Below are positions 20,638 through 31,690 of a stretch of DNA of 64,000 nt, piece by piece. The notes under the pieces were generated by a model, which saw only the letters and a list, made by a program, of their open reading frames with translations, did not search any database and had not been told where the DNA came from. Both the position numbers and the translations under genes were made by a program. The stretch comes from Escarpia spicata (taxonomy: Eukaryota; Annelida; Polychaeta; Sabellida; Siboglinidae), in contig OZ023206.1 of assembly GCA_963995525.1 (NCBI GenBank), forward strand, positions 72,727,997 through 72,791,996, in the 5' to 3' direction. Positions within the stretch are counted from its first letter, which is position 1; each line of letters begins with the position of its first letter.

Positions 20638-21994
20638 TTCGCAGGGGGGACTCACAGAAAAGCCTGAAAATGGAGGCATAGATAAAGAGAGCACAAATAA
20701 ATCAACAATTAACAGTCTGGAAAACTCTTCTGAAGCTGGATATAAATGTGTTTGTTTAAATGCAAGGAGTATAGTAAACAAAAGAAATGAACTAAACATT
20801 ATGGTAGAAGATATTGACCCTCATATAATAGGTATAACCGAATCCTGGACCACCACCGATATATCAGATGCTGAATTGGGACTGACAGGATATGTAATGT
20901 TTAGAAAAGATAGAATAGGAAGAAAGGGAGGTGGAATTATTTTATATATTAAAGAATCTATTCAGGCTTATGAAATAAAATTAGAACGAGAAGCAGATTG
21001 CGAAGAAGCTGTTTGGTGTAACATAGTTACAGGAAACTCAACGTTAACAGTTGGGTTAGTTTATCGAAGTCCAAACATAAGCATAGAAGAGAATGAAAAA
21101 ATACAAAACGCTATAAGGGAAGTAAGCAAACGGCACTGTATTATTATGGGGGATTTTAACCATGGGCATATACAATGGAAATCTCTACAGAGTATGGGGA
21201 GAGAGGACCACAAGTTTTTAGTTTTAGTTCAAGATACATTCCTTTCTCAACATGTGCTAGAACCAACCAGGGGTGAGAATGTGTTAGACATAGTTTTGTC
21301 CTCACAGAATGAATTAGTTGACAATGTCAAGATATGTGAGCCACTGGGGAGTAGTGATCACAACCAGATACATTTTATCATCAAAGTAAAATCAGAAAGG
21401 AATAGCAAAAAGCAGTATAGGAGAAATTTCCACAAAGGAAGGTATAAGGACATGAGGAAATATTTAGCAAAGATAGTCTGGAATAAGACACTGAAAAATA
21501 AGACGGCAACAGAATGCTGGAATATATTAAAGAGTGAAATTGAGTGCATAATCGATACATTTTTACCCTTCAAAAAACAAGGAAAACGGTCCAAAAAGAA
21601 ACACTTATCGAAAGAAGCCATTAGAAAAATTAAGTATAAACAAATGATGTGGAAGTCATATAGATGTACTGGAAATGATGAAGACTACAACAATTATAAA
21701 GAAGCACTTAACCAAGCTACAGCTGAAATTAGAAATTCAAAGAGAAGTTATGAACAACAATTAGCTAGTAATATAAAACATGACAGCAAGAATTTTTATG
21801 CGTACGTTCGAAGCAAACAGAAAGTTCAAGATAAGGTCGGTCCTCTAGAAGATAGTGCTGGAAATATAATATCAGAGGGATTCATAATGGCAGAAGACAT
21901 GAATGAGTACTTTAATTCAGTGTTTACCAGGAAGATATTAGTTCACTGCCAATACCAGAGGCTAAGTTCAAGGGGGCAGATTCAGACTATTTAG
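20618..21994 (+). pseudogene. CR1 ORF2 endonuclease and linker
   Basis: Open for 458 codons. AP-endonuclease boxes are all visible: CLNARSIVNKRNEL, IIGITESWT (catalytic Glu), GLVYRSPN, IMGDFNHGHIQW and SSDHNQIHF (His), followed by the linker (KKQYRRNFHKG, NFYAYVRSKQKV). It would nick target DNA to prime reverse transcription. The true start is uncertain: the open frame begins at a TTG and overlaps the end of ORF1. The frame breaks near 21930 (VFTRK) where the second CR1 copy has one more G, so a single-base loss separated endonuclease from RT. Confidence 0.85.
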
Positions 21995-22017
21995 GACAAT
22001 TAATTGTAAGCCGGGAA

Positions 22018-22785
22018 ATGGTAGCTAAGAAAATAAGGGCTATGAAGGATAATAAATCACCTGGAGTGGATCGTATTCCACCCAAACTACTATTGGAAAT
22101 TGTAGAACAAATTAGCATACCACTTGCAACAGTTTTCAACTTGTCATTAGAAGAGGGAGTGGTTCCTTTAGAATGGAAAGAAGCAAATATTATACCGTTA
22201 TTCAAAAAAGGTTCGAGAAAGAAGTCAGAGAACTATAGACCAGTGAGTTTAACATCAGTGATTTGTAAATTATTAAAAAGACTAATTACAGATCACTTGG
22301 TGGATTTTCTTGTTAAACAAAACTTGATAAACCCATCTCAACATGGTTTTTTTAAAGCGAGGTCATGCTTAACAAATATGTTATGTTTTTTGGAAGACAT
22401 CACTAAGTGGGTAGATGAGGGATCACCAGTAGATATCGTCTACTTAGATTTTCAAAAAGCTTTTGACAAAGTACCACATCAAAGATTACTGCTTAAACTA
22501 AAGGCCCATGGCATAGGAAATGGTATAATAAACTGGATAGAACAATGGCTGATTGACAGAAGACAACGTGTAGTAGTTGATGGGGAGGCTTCAAACTGGA
22601 AATCGGTTTTGAGTGATGTACCACGGGGATCAGTATTAGGTCCTATATTATTCTTAATATACATCAACGATTTGGATGATGAAATAACAAGCAAGGTGTT
22701 GAAATTTGCGGATGATACAAAAGTGTTTAGAAGGATTAAAAGTGATGGAGATAGACAGCATTTACAAGATGATCTTGACGGTTGA
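22018..22785 (+). pseudogene. CR1 reverse transcriptase palm
   Basis: Open for 255 codons. DNKSPGVDRIPPKLL and PLFKKGSRKKSENYRPVSL precede QHGFFKARSCLTN; motif A is DIVYLDFQKAFDKV, motif B VPRGSVLGPILFLIYIND (Arg where Gln is usual) and motif C LKFADDTKVF, so catalytic aspartates are present. The frame breaks at about 22783 just before the thumb (LIKWSEKGQ). Confidence 0.85.
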
Positions 22786-23216
22786 TCAAATGGTCTGAAA
22801 AGGGGCAAATGATGTTCAATTTTGGGAAATGTAAATGCCTCCACATAGGACATGGGAACGAAGAGGTAGAATATACAATGGGGGGTACTGTACTAAGTAC
22901 TACTGTAAAAGAAAAGGACTTAGGGTTAAACGTTAGTGCTGATATGAAGATTTCAGAGCAGTGCGGAATTGCAGCTTCAAAGGGAAATCAAATCCTTGGA
23001 TTAATTAGGCGAAACATAACGTATAAGGAAAAAGAGCTAATAATACCGCTGTACAAAACAATAGTTAGGCCTCATTTAGAATATTGTATTCAAGCGTGGA
23101 GGCCATATCGCAGGAAGGACATAGATATGCTAGAAAGAGTGCAGAGGAGAGCAACTAAAATGATACCAAATCTGAGGGATCTTAGTTATGAAATATGCAA
23201 AAAAAATGCGGTTTAA
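22782..23216 (+). pseudogene. CR1 ORF2 thumb and connection
   Basis: Continues ORF2 in the next frame: MFNFGKCKCLHIGHG, KEKDLGLNVSADMK, IVRPHLEYCIQAWRPY and LERVQRRATKMI. It breaks near 23195 (LSYEICKKN), where copy 2 reads LSYEIRLKECGL. Confidence 0.8.
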
Positions 23217-23506
23217 CAACACTAGAGACCAGGAGATTGAGAGGAGATCAGATAGAAGTGTTTAAAATATTGAAGGGTTATGAAAATATTGATAGAAATA
23301 TGTTTTTCTCAGTTAAGAAAGATAGAAGGACTAGAGGACATGATCTTGCATTAGCAAAGGAGCAGAGTAGATTGGATATAAGAAAGTTTTCATTTTCACA
23401 AAGGACTGTAAATGAATGGAACAGATTACCTGCTGATTGTGTGGGTGCTAGTAGCGTGAAAATAAAATCGACACATACCTCATACGGACGGGATACACAT
23501 AGATAA
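23195..23506 (+). pseudogene. CR1 ORF2 C-terminus
   Basis: Last ORF2 segment: TLETRRLRGDQIEVFKIL, FSFSQRTVNEWNRLPADC, ending at 23504-23506. The NEWNRLP motif is typical of CR1 C-termini. The 3' UTR and TTGTTAAATC repeats follow. Confidence 0.8.
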
Positions 23507-23611
23507 AAAGGTCGGACTCTCGATAAGCCAAGGGCTTCCTTGTCCACCTGCTACCTAGAGTTAATTCTCTGGGTGGCAATCTTGTTAAATCTGGTTAAAT
23601 CTTGTTAAATC

Positions 23612-23816
23612 CGCAGACGTAATAAACCTGCATATCTACAAGACTATGAGTTATAATACATGTGCCATGGACCTATTGACTCTACTGCATATTTTGTGTG
23701 GCATATGCCCATATTGACTCTACTGCATATTTTGTATGTCATATGGACTATCACGTTATAACCTTACAAGCTTATGTGCTATTATTAGATCAGTGAAGGA
23801 GAAAAGAAAGTGGTCA
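23612..23816 (+). other. 3' internal remnant of the LTR element with polypurine tract
   Basis: Between the CR1 tail and the 3' LTR. It has a duplicated phrase, ATTGACTCTACTGCATATTT (about 23677 and 23714), and a purine run GAAGGAGAAAAGAAAG at 23795-23810, 6 nt before the 3' LTR, a likely polypurine tract. Confidence 0.55.
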
Positions 23817-23955
23817 CGCCATATTGGGTAAGTATCACATTTCCGCTTCCTGTATGATTGCGTCTGTACGTCCTCTTGCCTCGACTTCCGCTTTGAGATA
23901 AGTCTGTTCAATAAATGTTCTCGTCGTTATCGAGTCTTTCCCTTCTATATTGGCG
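23817..23955 (+). repeat. 3' LTR-like repeat (139 bp)
   Basis: Differs from 14919-15057 at one base (GGGTAAG vs GGATAAG). Same orientation. No matching TSD was found next to the two copies. Confidence 0.85.
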
Positions 23956-24111
23956 TTGGAGTTCCAGCCACGGAATTTGTATATGCACCCACATCTCCGT
24001 CAGTTTTGCATGTATCTGGCTGATATTTTGCATGTGATCTACCCGGCCCATAGAGATGGTTCGTACATTTTCGAAATTTGTCCGAGGGGTGGAGTACTTG
24101 GGGCTCAATAT

Positions 24112-25779
24112 CAGGCCCGTAGCCAGGGGGGTTCACGGGGATTACGTGAACCCCCTTTCTCCAAAATGTGAACCCGCCTCAAAATTGCATCTTTATAATG
24201 TGAACCACTAATTGTATTCAATACCCTCCTACAAGCTGCTGGAAAGTGTTCAAGCATTACAAGGAATGTCAAGAAAGCCTGATTTGTACAGAAGCCTTAT
24301 CTATTAAGTGATCAGTGAATGTATGGGAGCCTGGCTGATGGATCTGTCTCCATTGCCATGTGTGAAAAGGTCAGTTATTAGAGGAATGTGTGTCAAAGGA
24401 CCATTGCATCCAATTAGCCATGCAGAAGGACTATCACAGGTTGTCCTGTTATGTAAACGCATGGGGTAACAAATACACAAGAAGCCAGTTTTACACCAAA
24501 CGTTAAATTATGAGTCCTAATTGTAGTCACTCAGAGGTGACAGATGCAATCAAAATACTGGTGAATGAACGGGGTGACGATGATATAACAATTATGAGCA
24601 CATAAATTAAGCCATATAAAATAATTAATTATTTCTTATAAGAACTCTGTTAAAAAGTTAACAAAAGGTGCGGCTTTTTATTTTTAGTATGCTGATTAAG
24701 GTAACTACCGACTGTCAAAGAGGCTGCGAGTATATTTCCTACAAGCTGCAAACCCAGTAAACAAACTCATCTCGCTTAACACAAATCATAATTTTCTATT
24801 GAGCTGGAACGCGAATTCCGATGAATAATTGTATTTAACCAATAACAAATAAAGTTTAGCTTCACCTATTTTAAACTGCGCATGCTGATGAGTAATCGTG
24901 TAATTGTGTGGCTGTATTGTTGCCGAAATATTGTGGTTGCTAGTTGCATGTTTGTAAATCTCAGAAAGGGGAGCCTTATCGCTAATGAGGAGGCAAGAAT
25001 GTGTGAAGGGCCTTTATTATCAATTAGTGTGTCCACTTTATGTTCCGTATAGTTGTAAAATACAGCTTGTTTCCTGGAGTCAGTGTGGTGTACAGGATAT
25101 GGTATTTGACTGTTTGACACCTAGAATTAAATTCAAATTCCACAAGAGGACAATAATTTTCTAATCTTCTATTTACCGGGCATGTTTTATAAGGGTTTGT
25201 TAATTTACTAACTTAATTATGTTAATGATAAATTATGGAACTTTTGCACATCAGAACAGACAAAGATAATGTATTAATTGAGTGAAAACCAGATTATAAA
25301 TGTCACACTTTAACAGTTTATTATGAAAAATAACACATCCACACTCCTTGGTGCCTCATTTGTTGTATTAATATGAACATTTTCAAAACAACTGCACACA
25401 CGGCGAAGGGTTTCGAGTAAATAATTAAGTTATATTAACAACATACTATCACTGCGTGTTGGCTTTTATGAATACAGTTGGGTGTTTAGGTGTAAATTAG
25501 GCTTAATCAGTCAACAATTGGGACCAATCTCCATAGACCATGCACCCCCAAAACGACCTAGTTATGGGCCTGCCGGGGATGCTAATGTGGTGTTTGTGTA
25601 GAGTATAAGACGGAACCATATGGTCCACCAATCTCACACCCATTTCATTGTCCTTCAAGTTAGAAATGTAACCTTCTGCATTATGAGCCCCCACGTGAAC
25701 ATGTGGGGCCCTCTGCATTGTGAAAAAATATAACCCCACATGAACATGTGGCGATCCCTGGAGTCTGGCTACGGGCCTG
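24112..25779. mobile_element. Non-autonomous DNA transposon, 15-bp TIR, TSD AATAT
   Basis: Terminal inverted repeats CAGGCCCGTAGCCAG (24112-24126) and its complement (25765-25779) are flanked by AATAT at 24107-24111 and 25780-25784. The 1,668-bp body has no ORF resembling a transposase. Sub-terminal palindromic words (TTCACGGGG / CCACGTGAACATGTGG) lie at both ends. The superfamily is undetermined; a 5-bp duplication is unusual and not diagnostic here. Confidence 0.85.
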
Positions 25780-25784
25780 AATAT

Positions 25785-26002
25785 TTCAAAAGGCTGTACG
25801 TGGAGTTCCATCTGCGGAATTTAATGTTTTTCATATCATCGTAAATATAATTACGTCATCTACAAATATGTCCCAGTACGAATGCATACATTTTGAACAG
25901 TTTTTATGTTATTGACGTTTGAATTCCTCAGCGCTTAACATTCACCAGGTCTACCTGTCGCTGGTCACGTAAGCATTTCGTCTGTATATTGTGTTTACTT
26001 AT
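25785..26002. other. Target DNA between DNA transposon and CR1 copy 2
   Basis: AT-rich. It opens with TGGAGTTCCATCTGCGG, similar to TGGAGTTCCAGCCACGG at about 23957 on the other side of the DNA transposon. Confidence 0.4.
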
Positions 26003-27414
26003 TCACAGAGAAGCCTGAAACTGGAGGCATAGATAGCACACATAGACAGCACAAATAAACCAGCAAAGAACAGCCTGGAAAACTGTTCTGAAGCTGGATA
26101 TAAATGCGTTTGTTTAAATGTCAGGAGCATAGTAAACAAAAGAAATGAACTAAACATTATGGTAGAAGATTTTGACCCTCGCATAATAGATATAACCGAA
26201 TCATGGGCCGCCACCGATATATCAGCTGCCGAATAGAAAGAAGGGAAGGTGGAGTTATTTTATATATTAAATAATCTACCATGGCCTATGATATAAAATT
26301 AGAAAGAGAAGCAGATTGCGAAGAAGCTGTTTGGTGTAAAGTAGTCACAGGAAACTCAACGTTAACGGCTGGGTTAGTTTATCGAAGTCCAAACATAAGA
26401 ATAGAAGAGAATGAAAAAGTACAGAACGCTATAATGGAAGTGAGCAAACGGGACTGTTATTATGGGGGTTTTTACCATGGTGATATACAATGAAGATTTC
26501 TACAGAGTACCGGGAATGACGACCATACGTTTTTAGTTATAGTACAGGATAGTTTTCTTTTTAAAAATGTGGTAGAACCAACCAGGGGTGAGAATGTGTT
26601 AGAAATATGTTTGTCTTCAAAGAATGAATTAGTTGACAATGTCAATATATGTGAACCATTGGGGCGTAATGATCACAACCAGACACATGTTACCATCAAG
26701 GTAAAACCAGAAAGGAATAGTAAAAGCAGTACAGAAGACATTTCCACAAAGGAAGATGTAACATATTTAGCAACGATAGACTGCAATAACACACTGAAAA
26801 ATAATACATCAATAGAATGCTGGCATATCTTAAAGAGTGGATTTGAATGCATCGTCGATCAATTTGTTCCCTTGAAAGAAACATTTATCGAAAGAAATCA
26901 TTAGACAAATTAAGTACAAACAAATGATATGGAAGTTATATGGACGTACTGGAAATGACGAAGACTACAACATTTATAAAGAAGCAGTTAACCAAGCTAC
27001 TAAAACATGACAGCAAGAGTTTTCGGTGTTCGGAGCAAACAGAAAGTTCAGGATAAGGTCGGTCCTCTAGAAGATGTTGCTGGAAATATAATATCAGAGG
27101 GATTCTCAATGGCAGAAGACCTGAATGAGTATTTTAGTTCGGTGTTTACCAGGGAAGACATTAGTTCACTGCCAGTACCAGAGAGTATGTTCAAGGGGGC
27201 GGAATCAGACTATTTAGGACAGTTAATTGTAACCCCGGAAATGGTCGGTAAAAAAATAAAGGCTATGAAGGATTCCGCCCAAACTACTATGGGAAATTGT
27301 AGAAAAAATTGGCATACCGCTTGCAACAGTTTTCAACTGGCCATTAGAAGAGGGAGTGGTTCCTTTAGAATGGTAAGAAGCAAACATTACACCGTTATTT
27401 TAAAAAGGTTCGAG
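26003..27414 (+). pseudogene. CR1 copy 2, endonuclease and linker remains
   Basis: Recognisable pieces: KCVCLNVRSIVNKRNEL (about 26100-26160), GLVYRSPNIRIEEN (26281-26493 open piece), VEPTRGENVLEI, RSKQKVQDKVGPLED and VFTREDISSLPVPES (27007-27435 open piece). The GDFN box has decayed. Broken in all frames. Confidence 0.8.
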
Positions 27415-27421
27415 AAACAAG

Positions 27422-27800
27422 CGCGGATAATATAGTGGTTAATATATCCGCTTGGCATGCCAACGCTCTGTGTTCGAAATCCGGATCGGACAGGCATGAT
27501 ATTTGGTGTAAAAACCTGGCTCTCAACATTGGAGAGTGTGTATCCCTCGTGACTCGGAGATCACGTTAAGGTCGGTCCCGTCTCAATTTGGGACGTAAAA
27601 GAACCATTGAAGACGACAAGCACCCTGGCAGTGACCACCCTCAGTGCCAGTATATAAAGGTCAGTTTGGCGATAATGTTCTGAAAAAGGCTGACTAGTTG
27701 AATGAGACCTCATAAGGCCATTACATTTTAACCACAATATTACAGACTAGTTAATTAACAGACGTTGCCGAGCGCTGGAAACAACTAGAACTATAACTAA
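27422..27800 (+). mobile_element. tRNA-derived SINE with TSD AAACAAG
   Basis: A 379-bp insertion absent from CR1 copy 1, flanked by AAACAAG at 27415-27421 and 27801-27807. The head has a pol III A box (TATAGTGGTTAA, 27431-27442) and B box (TGTTCGAAATCC, 27471-27482). The body follows with a conserved-looking part (TTTGGGACGTAAAAGAACC at about 27587-27605). The tRNA-related head and LINE-length tail fit a SINE; the family is not identified. Confidence 0.8.
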
Positions 27801-27807
27801 AAACAAG

Positions 27808-28950
27808 TCAGAGAACTACAGACCAGTGAGTTTAACATCGGTGATTTGCAAATTATTAGAAATACTTATTAAAGATCACATGGTGGATTTTCTTGTTAAA
27901 CATAACTTGATAAACTCATCTCAACATGGGTTTCTTAAAGCAAGGTCATGCTTAACAAATATGTTATCTTTTTTGGAAGATATCACTAACTGAGTAGACG
28001 AGGGATCACCAATAGACATCATCTGCTTAAATTTTCAGAAAGCTTTCGATAAAGTGCCACATCAAAGGTTAATTAACTGGATAGTAAAATGGGTGATTGA
28101 CAGAATACAACGGGTAGCAGTTGATGGGGAGGCTTCAAACTGGAAATCAGTTTTGAATGGGGAAAGTGTTTAGAAGGATTAAACGTGATGAAGATAGAGA
28201 GCATTTATAATATGATCTTGACAGGTTAATCAAATGGTCTGAAAAGTGGCAAATGTTGTTCAATTTTGGGAAATGCAAATGCTTCCACACAGGACATGGG
28301 AACGATAATGTACAATATACAATGAGGGGTACTATACTAAGTCCTACTGTAAAATAAAAGGACTTACAGTTAATCATAGGGAACTAAAATCCATGGATTA
28401 ATTAGACGAAATATAGCGTATAAGGAAAAAGAACTAATAATACTGCTGTACAAACAATAGTTAGGCTTCATTTAGAATATTGTATACAAGCATGGAGGCC
28501 ATATCGCAAGAAGAACATAACTATGCTAGAAAGAGTACAGAGGAGAGCGTCTAAAATGGTAAAAAAAATGAGGGTTCTTAGTTACGAAATACGCCTAAAA
28601 GAATGTGGTTTAACAATACTAGAGACCAGGAGATTGAGAGGAGATCAGATAGAAGTGTTTAACATATTGAATGGTTATGAAAATAGTTATATATATTTTT
28701 TAAGTTAAGGAAGATAGAAGGACTAAAGGACATGAAGTTACATTAGTAAAGGAGCAGTGTAGATTAGATATAAGAAAGTTCTCATTTTCACAAAGGACTG
28801 TAAATGAATGGAACAGATTATCTGTTGATTGTGTAGATGCTAGTAGTGTGAATACGTTTAAAAATAAAATCGACACATACCTCAGAAGTGCGGGATACAC
28901 GTAGATAAAAAGGGTTGGACTCTCAATAAACCAAAAGGTTTCCTTGTTCA
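27808..28950 (+). pseudogene. CR1 copy 2, RT and C-terminal remains
   Basis: SENYRPVSLTSVICKLL, QHGFLKARSCLTNML, then motif A as LNFQKAFDKVPH with Asp replaced by Asn. A deletion removes motifs B and C. After it come NFGKCKCFH, LERVQRRASKMV (28523-28708 open piece), LRGDQIEVFNIL and FSFSQRTVNEWNRL. Not functional. Confidence 0.8.
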
Positions 28951-29010
28951 CCTGCCATCTAGAGTTAACCCTCTGGATGGCAATCTTGTTAAATCGTGTT
29001 AAATCTCGTT

Positions 29011-29703
29011 ATTGATAACTTTATAAATTCATGTCCTTACGTATTCCTTGGCAGTCTCATTCATATAAATATATTGTTCCAAAATATGTTAACTGTCTAG
29101 CGTCTTTCGGGCCAGAGATCCGAGTTTACTACAGTCACATTTGCATCCGACTAAGTCCCCCATTCGTCTAAGGCCATCCACCAAACCGACCTCCGCAACA
29201 TTCGCATTAGTAACACTTACATTAATCTCCACTCTAGACAATTAATTATATATTTTCATGTTCTCCTCGATCCCATTGTGACGCGCTAAGTACGTGATTA
29301 ATGACTGACCTTGCCACACAAGCTAGTCACGTACGCCATGATGATGCCTTGAAAACATTGATCCGTGCTGATATTAATTGTTTCTCCCACTACGCAGTGG
29401 ACATCGTTCAAGATGGCGAGCACGTTTGCGTGTAATTAAATAGATAAAGGTATTGCCGGTATATTGAATTGATGGGGAATTGAAGGTACTGCTGTTGCGG
29501 ATGTGGTCGACACGCCTAATAAGATTTGCACAAAGATGGGCTTTGTTCAGCAGACAGGAACGAGACAATGGATCGACACTCACTGCAAGACGCCCACATA
29601 ACACAAAAATCACGCATTTGTGCTTTTTATATATTGTGTTAGTGTATTCCAAAAACAAGATAACACTTATTTGGAAATGTTTTAAGTTAACATTCTAAAT
29701 CCA
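29011..29703. other. No gene seen
   Basis: About 690 bp after CR1 copy 2. No ORF or repeat resembles a known feature. Confidence 0.4.
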
Positions 29704-29821
29704 TGTTTGCTCAGACCTAGCTTTCAGCATCTACCCGATGCCTCCGTCTCCGTTGTAAGTAGATCAGTTCAGCGCTGACGAAGGCATCGAACGGATGCCG
29801 AAAGCTCCGTCTGAGTAAACA
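29704..29821. repeat. 118-bp imperfect inverted repeat with hammerhead-like motif
   Basis: Left arm 29704-29750 and right arm 29777-29821 are complementary for most of their length. The right arm contains CTGACGA, then a 6-bp stem GGCATC/GATGCC, then GAAA, resembling a hammerhead ribozyme core as found in Penelope-like elements and retrozymes. However, an unpaired A follows CTGACGA and no stem III pairs with the GTC, so an active fold is doubtful. It could equally be a small fold-back element. Confidence 0.6.
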
Positions 29822-30044
29822 GTGATTCAGAAAGGTAACTTACCACATTTTTCAACGATGAACGTACCTACAACTTACACGCTGTTAAGATAACTCTCAC
29901 TACATTCAAAAGGGAGAATCATTGTGCAATGGTACCTCTCCGGACACGATTGGTAGCCACTGTATGTATCCGGATTACACATTTCCAGATAAATCACGCA
30001 CCTACCGGAGTATTCCCTCACTCCAATTAGGTTAATTTTTGTCT

Positions 30045-30228
30045 GTGTGTGGGTGTGTATATGTATGAGTATATATATGTGTGTGTGTGTGCGCGCGCAT
30101 GTGTGTGTATGTGTGGGTGTGTGTGAGTGTGGATGCGTGTATGTGAGTGCAAACGTGCGAGCGTACGCGCGTGGTGTACGTATACAAGTATGTAAGTAAG
30201 TAAGCATGTATGTATGTATACATGCATG

Positions 30229-30262
<34 letters not shown>

Positions 30263-30680
30263 TGTATGTATGTATGTATGTATGTATGTATGTATGTATG
30301 CATGTATGCATGTATGCATGTATGCATGTATGCATGTATGCATGTATGCATGTATGTATGTATGCATGCATATATAATTATGTATACATGTATGTATATA
30401 TGTATGTATGCACGCATAGGCAAACGCCCGCACCCTCTCTATCTCACACACACCACACACACCACACACACGCACACACGCACACACGCACACACGCACA
30501 CACGCACACACGCACACACACACACACACACACACACTCACTCACTCACTCACCCGCAAAAACACACACATACACGTACATGCTCTCTGTCTCTTTCACT
30601 CTCTGTCGCCATCTCTCTCAGTCTCTCACATACACAAACACACAAACACACACATGTACGCACCCACGCACGCACTCACA
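30045..30680. repeat. Microsatellite tract (TG), (TATG), (CATG), (CA)
   Basis: TG-rich (30045-30170), TATG/CATG tetranucleotides (30185-30420), CA-rich (30450-30540), TCAC and mixed CA/TC runs to 30680. Open frames of Tyr/Met/Cys or Thr/His repeats here are artefacts. Confidence 0.95.
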
Positions 30681-30699
30681 AAAATCTACGTGAACGTAA

Positions 30700-31690
30700 A
30701 ATCACCTGCACAAATTAACGAGGCAGCGCCTTGTAGTACGACGTAATGAACCACTAGTATGCAGTGTCACGAATTTACGAGAACTAGATCGGATACCACC
30801 ATGTGCAGTCAAAGGCGTCGCGCTGGAACTCAGCAGTCTGCACTCAGCGAGAAATCAGCAAGTAAACGAGTAGTGGCATCATACAACGTAAAGATACAGT
30901 ATGACACGCCGCGGCAGGTTATAAAGAAGAATATGAGAATATGTTGTACTAATTGCATTATGTCCGATGCAGATAAAGTATTTAACCCTACTGTGCCACC
31001 TGTATCCGTCGTTTACAATATGCCTTGCTTTCTTTTATAGTAAACAAAAATTCATCTATGCGCCTCATCTTGCTTCAGTAAACAATGAACGAGCTCACAA
31101 ATACAAAATTGTATTAAAACATCTAGTTCAATCTCAAAAAGTTCGTTCTTTTGCCTGTTTCGACTGTCGAACTACTAATCATTTCTTGTGTACTTCTTCC
31201 TCCATGTCCACGTTGTACATGGGTGGGCATGGTGCAGGTACAATATTGTCAAACCATTCGTTCTGTTTTTCTTCCCTTAGTTTCCTATCAACAGTGTACT
31301 CTCTCTATCTTTCATCTTCAATCGATCGTCTCATATCTTTCCTCGCGCAGTTCTCTCATCTCAGTTGTGGCATTTCCATTCTCCTGCGTCCTTGATTTGT
31401 TACGCCTCAGCTCTCTTTGCTAGTCAATCCTTACCAAGTGGCCTGCTCATCTCATTGGTGCGTCTCACCAATTTTCCCGTAGTATGCAATGCATCCCAAT
31501 CTCTTTGCTCAGGTCGTTCATCCTTCTTCGTTCCACCTTCTTTGTTTATGCTTTTACAATCTTGCAGATTCTGTTGTTGTTGTTCTGTCAGCGCCACTTT
31601 CTCCAGAACTTTCAAGAAGGCAATGTTTCTGCCCATTATGTACCCCCTCTACCTTTCTACAAGCTATTATCTATTATCCCTCCCTCTCTC
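30700..31690. other. No gene seen
   Basis: About 1 kb without a supported feature; pyrimidine-rich toward the right end. Confidence 0.4.

Larger units (their letters stand above)
18840..23611 (+). mobile_element. CR1-like LINE, near full length, copy 1
   Basis: A plus-strand CR1-type element: a long AT-rich 5' UTR (from about 18840, boundary uncertain), ORF1 with PHD-like and esterase domains (19414-20637), ORF2 with endonuclease and RT (20618-23506), a short 3' UTR and a terminal tandem repeat of about 10 bp (TTGTTAAATC type, 23581-23611). Short repeats at the 3' end instead of polyA are typical of CR1. A second, worse copy is at 26003-29010 in the same orientation. At least six frameshifts or stops inactivate it. 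Confidence 0.85.
14919..23955 (+). mobile_element. Short-LTR retrotransposon, integrase-deleted, split by a CR1 LINE
   Basis: Two 139-bp direct repeats (14919-15057 and 23817-23955, one difference) bracket a Gag-PR-RT open frame, a Pol C-terminus, a nested CR1 LINE (about 18840-23611) and a polypurine-rich run (23795-23810). The simplest reading is one LTR element of about 4.3 kb whose 3' part was hit by a LINE. The LTR termini are CGCCA...TGGCG rather than TG...CA, and no TSD is evident (CTTTG before, TTGGA after), so it is also possible that the two LTRs come from different insertions. Confidence 0.75.
26003..29010 (+). mobile_element. CR1-like LINE, copy 2, 5'-truncated and decayed
   Basis: Aligns base-for-base in long stretches with copy 1 from about 20651 to its end, starting inside ORF2 and ending in the same TTGTTAAATC-type repeats (28984-29010). 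It carries a SINE at 27422-27800, a deletion between RT motif A and the thumb (around 28070-28165) and many stops. It is useful as an outgroup: it shows the base lost in copy 1 near 21930. Confidence 0.85.

Noticed and set aside
29774..29815. Active hammerhead ribozyme
   Set aside because: Core words are present but stem III cannot be formed and a base is unpaired at stem II; reported only as hammerhead-like.
30032..30718. Long open frames of Tyr/Met/Cys or Thr/His repeats on both strands
   Set aside because: They are translations of TG, TATG and CA microsatellites with no start context or homology.
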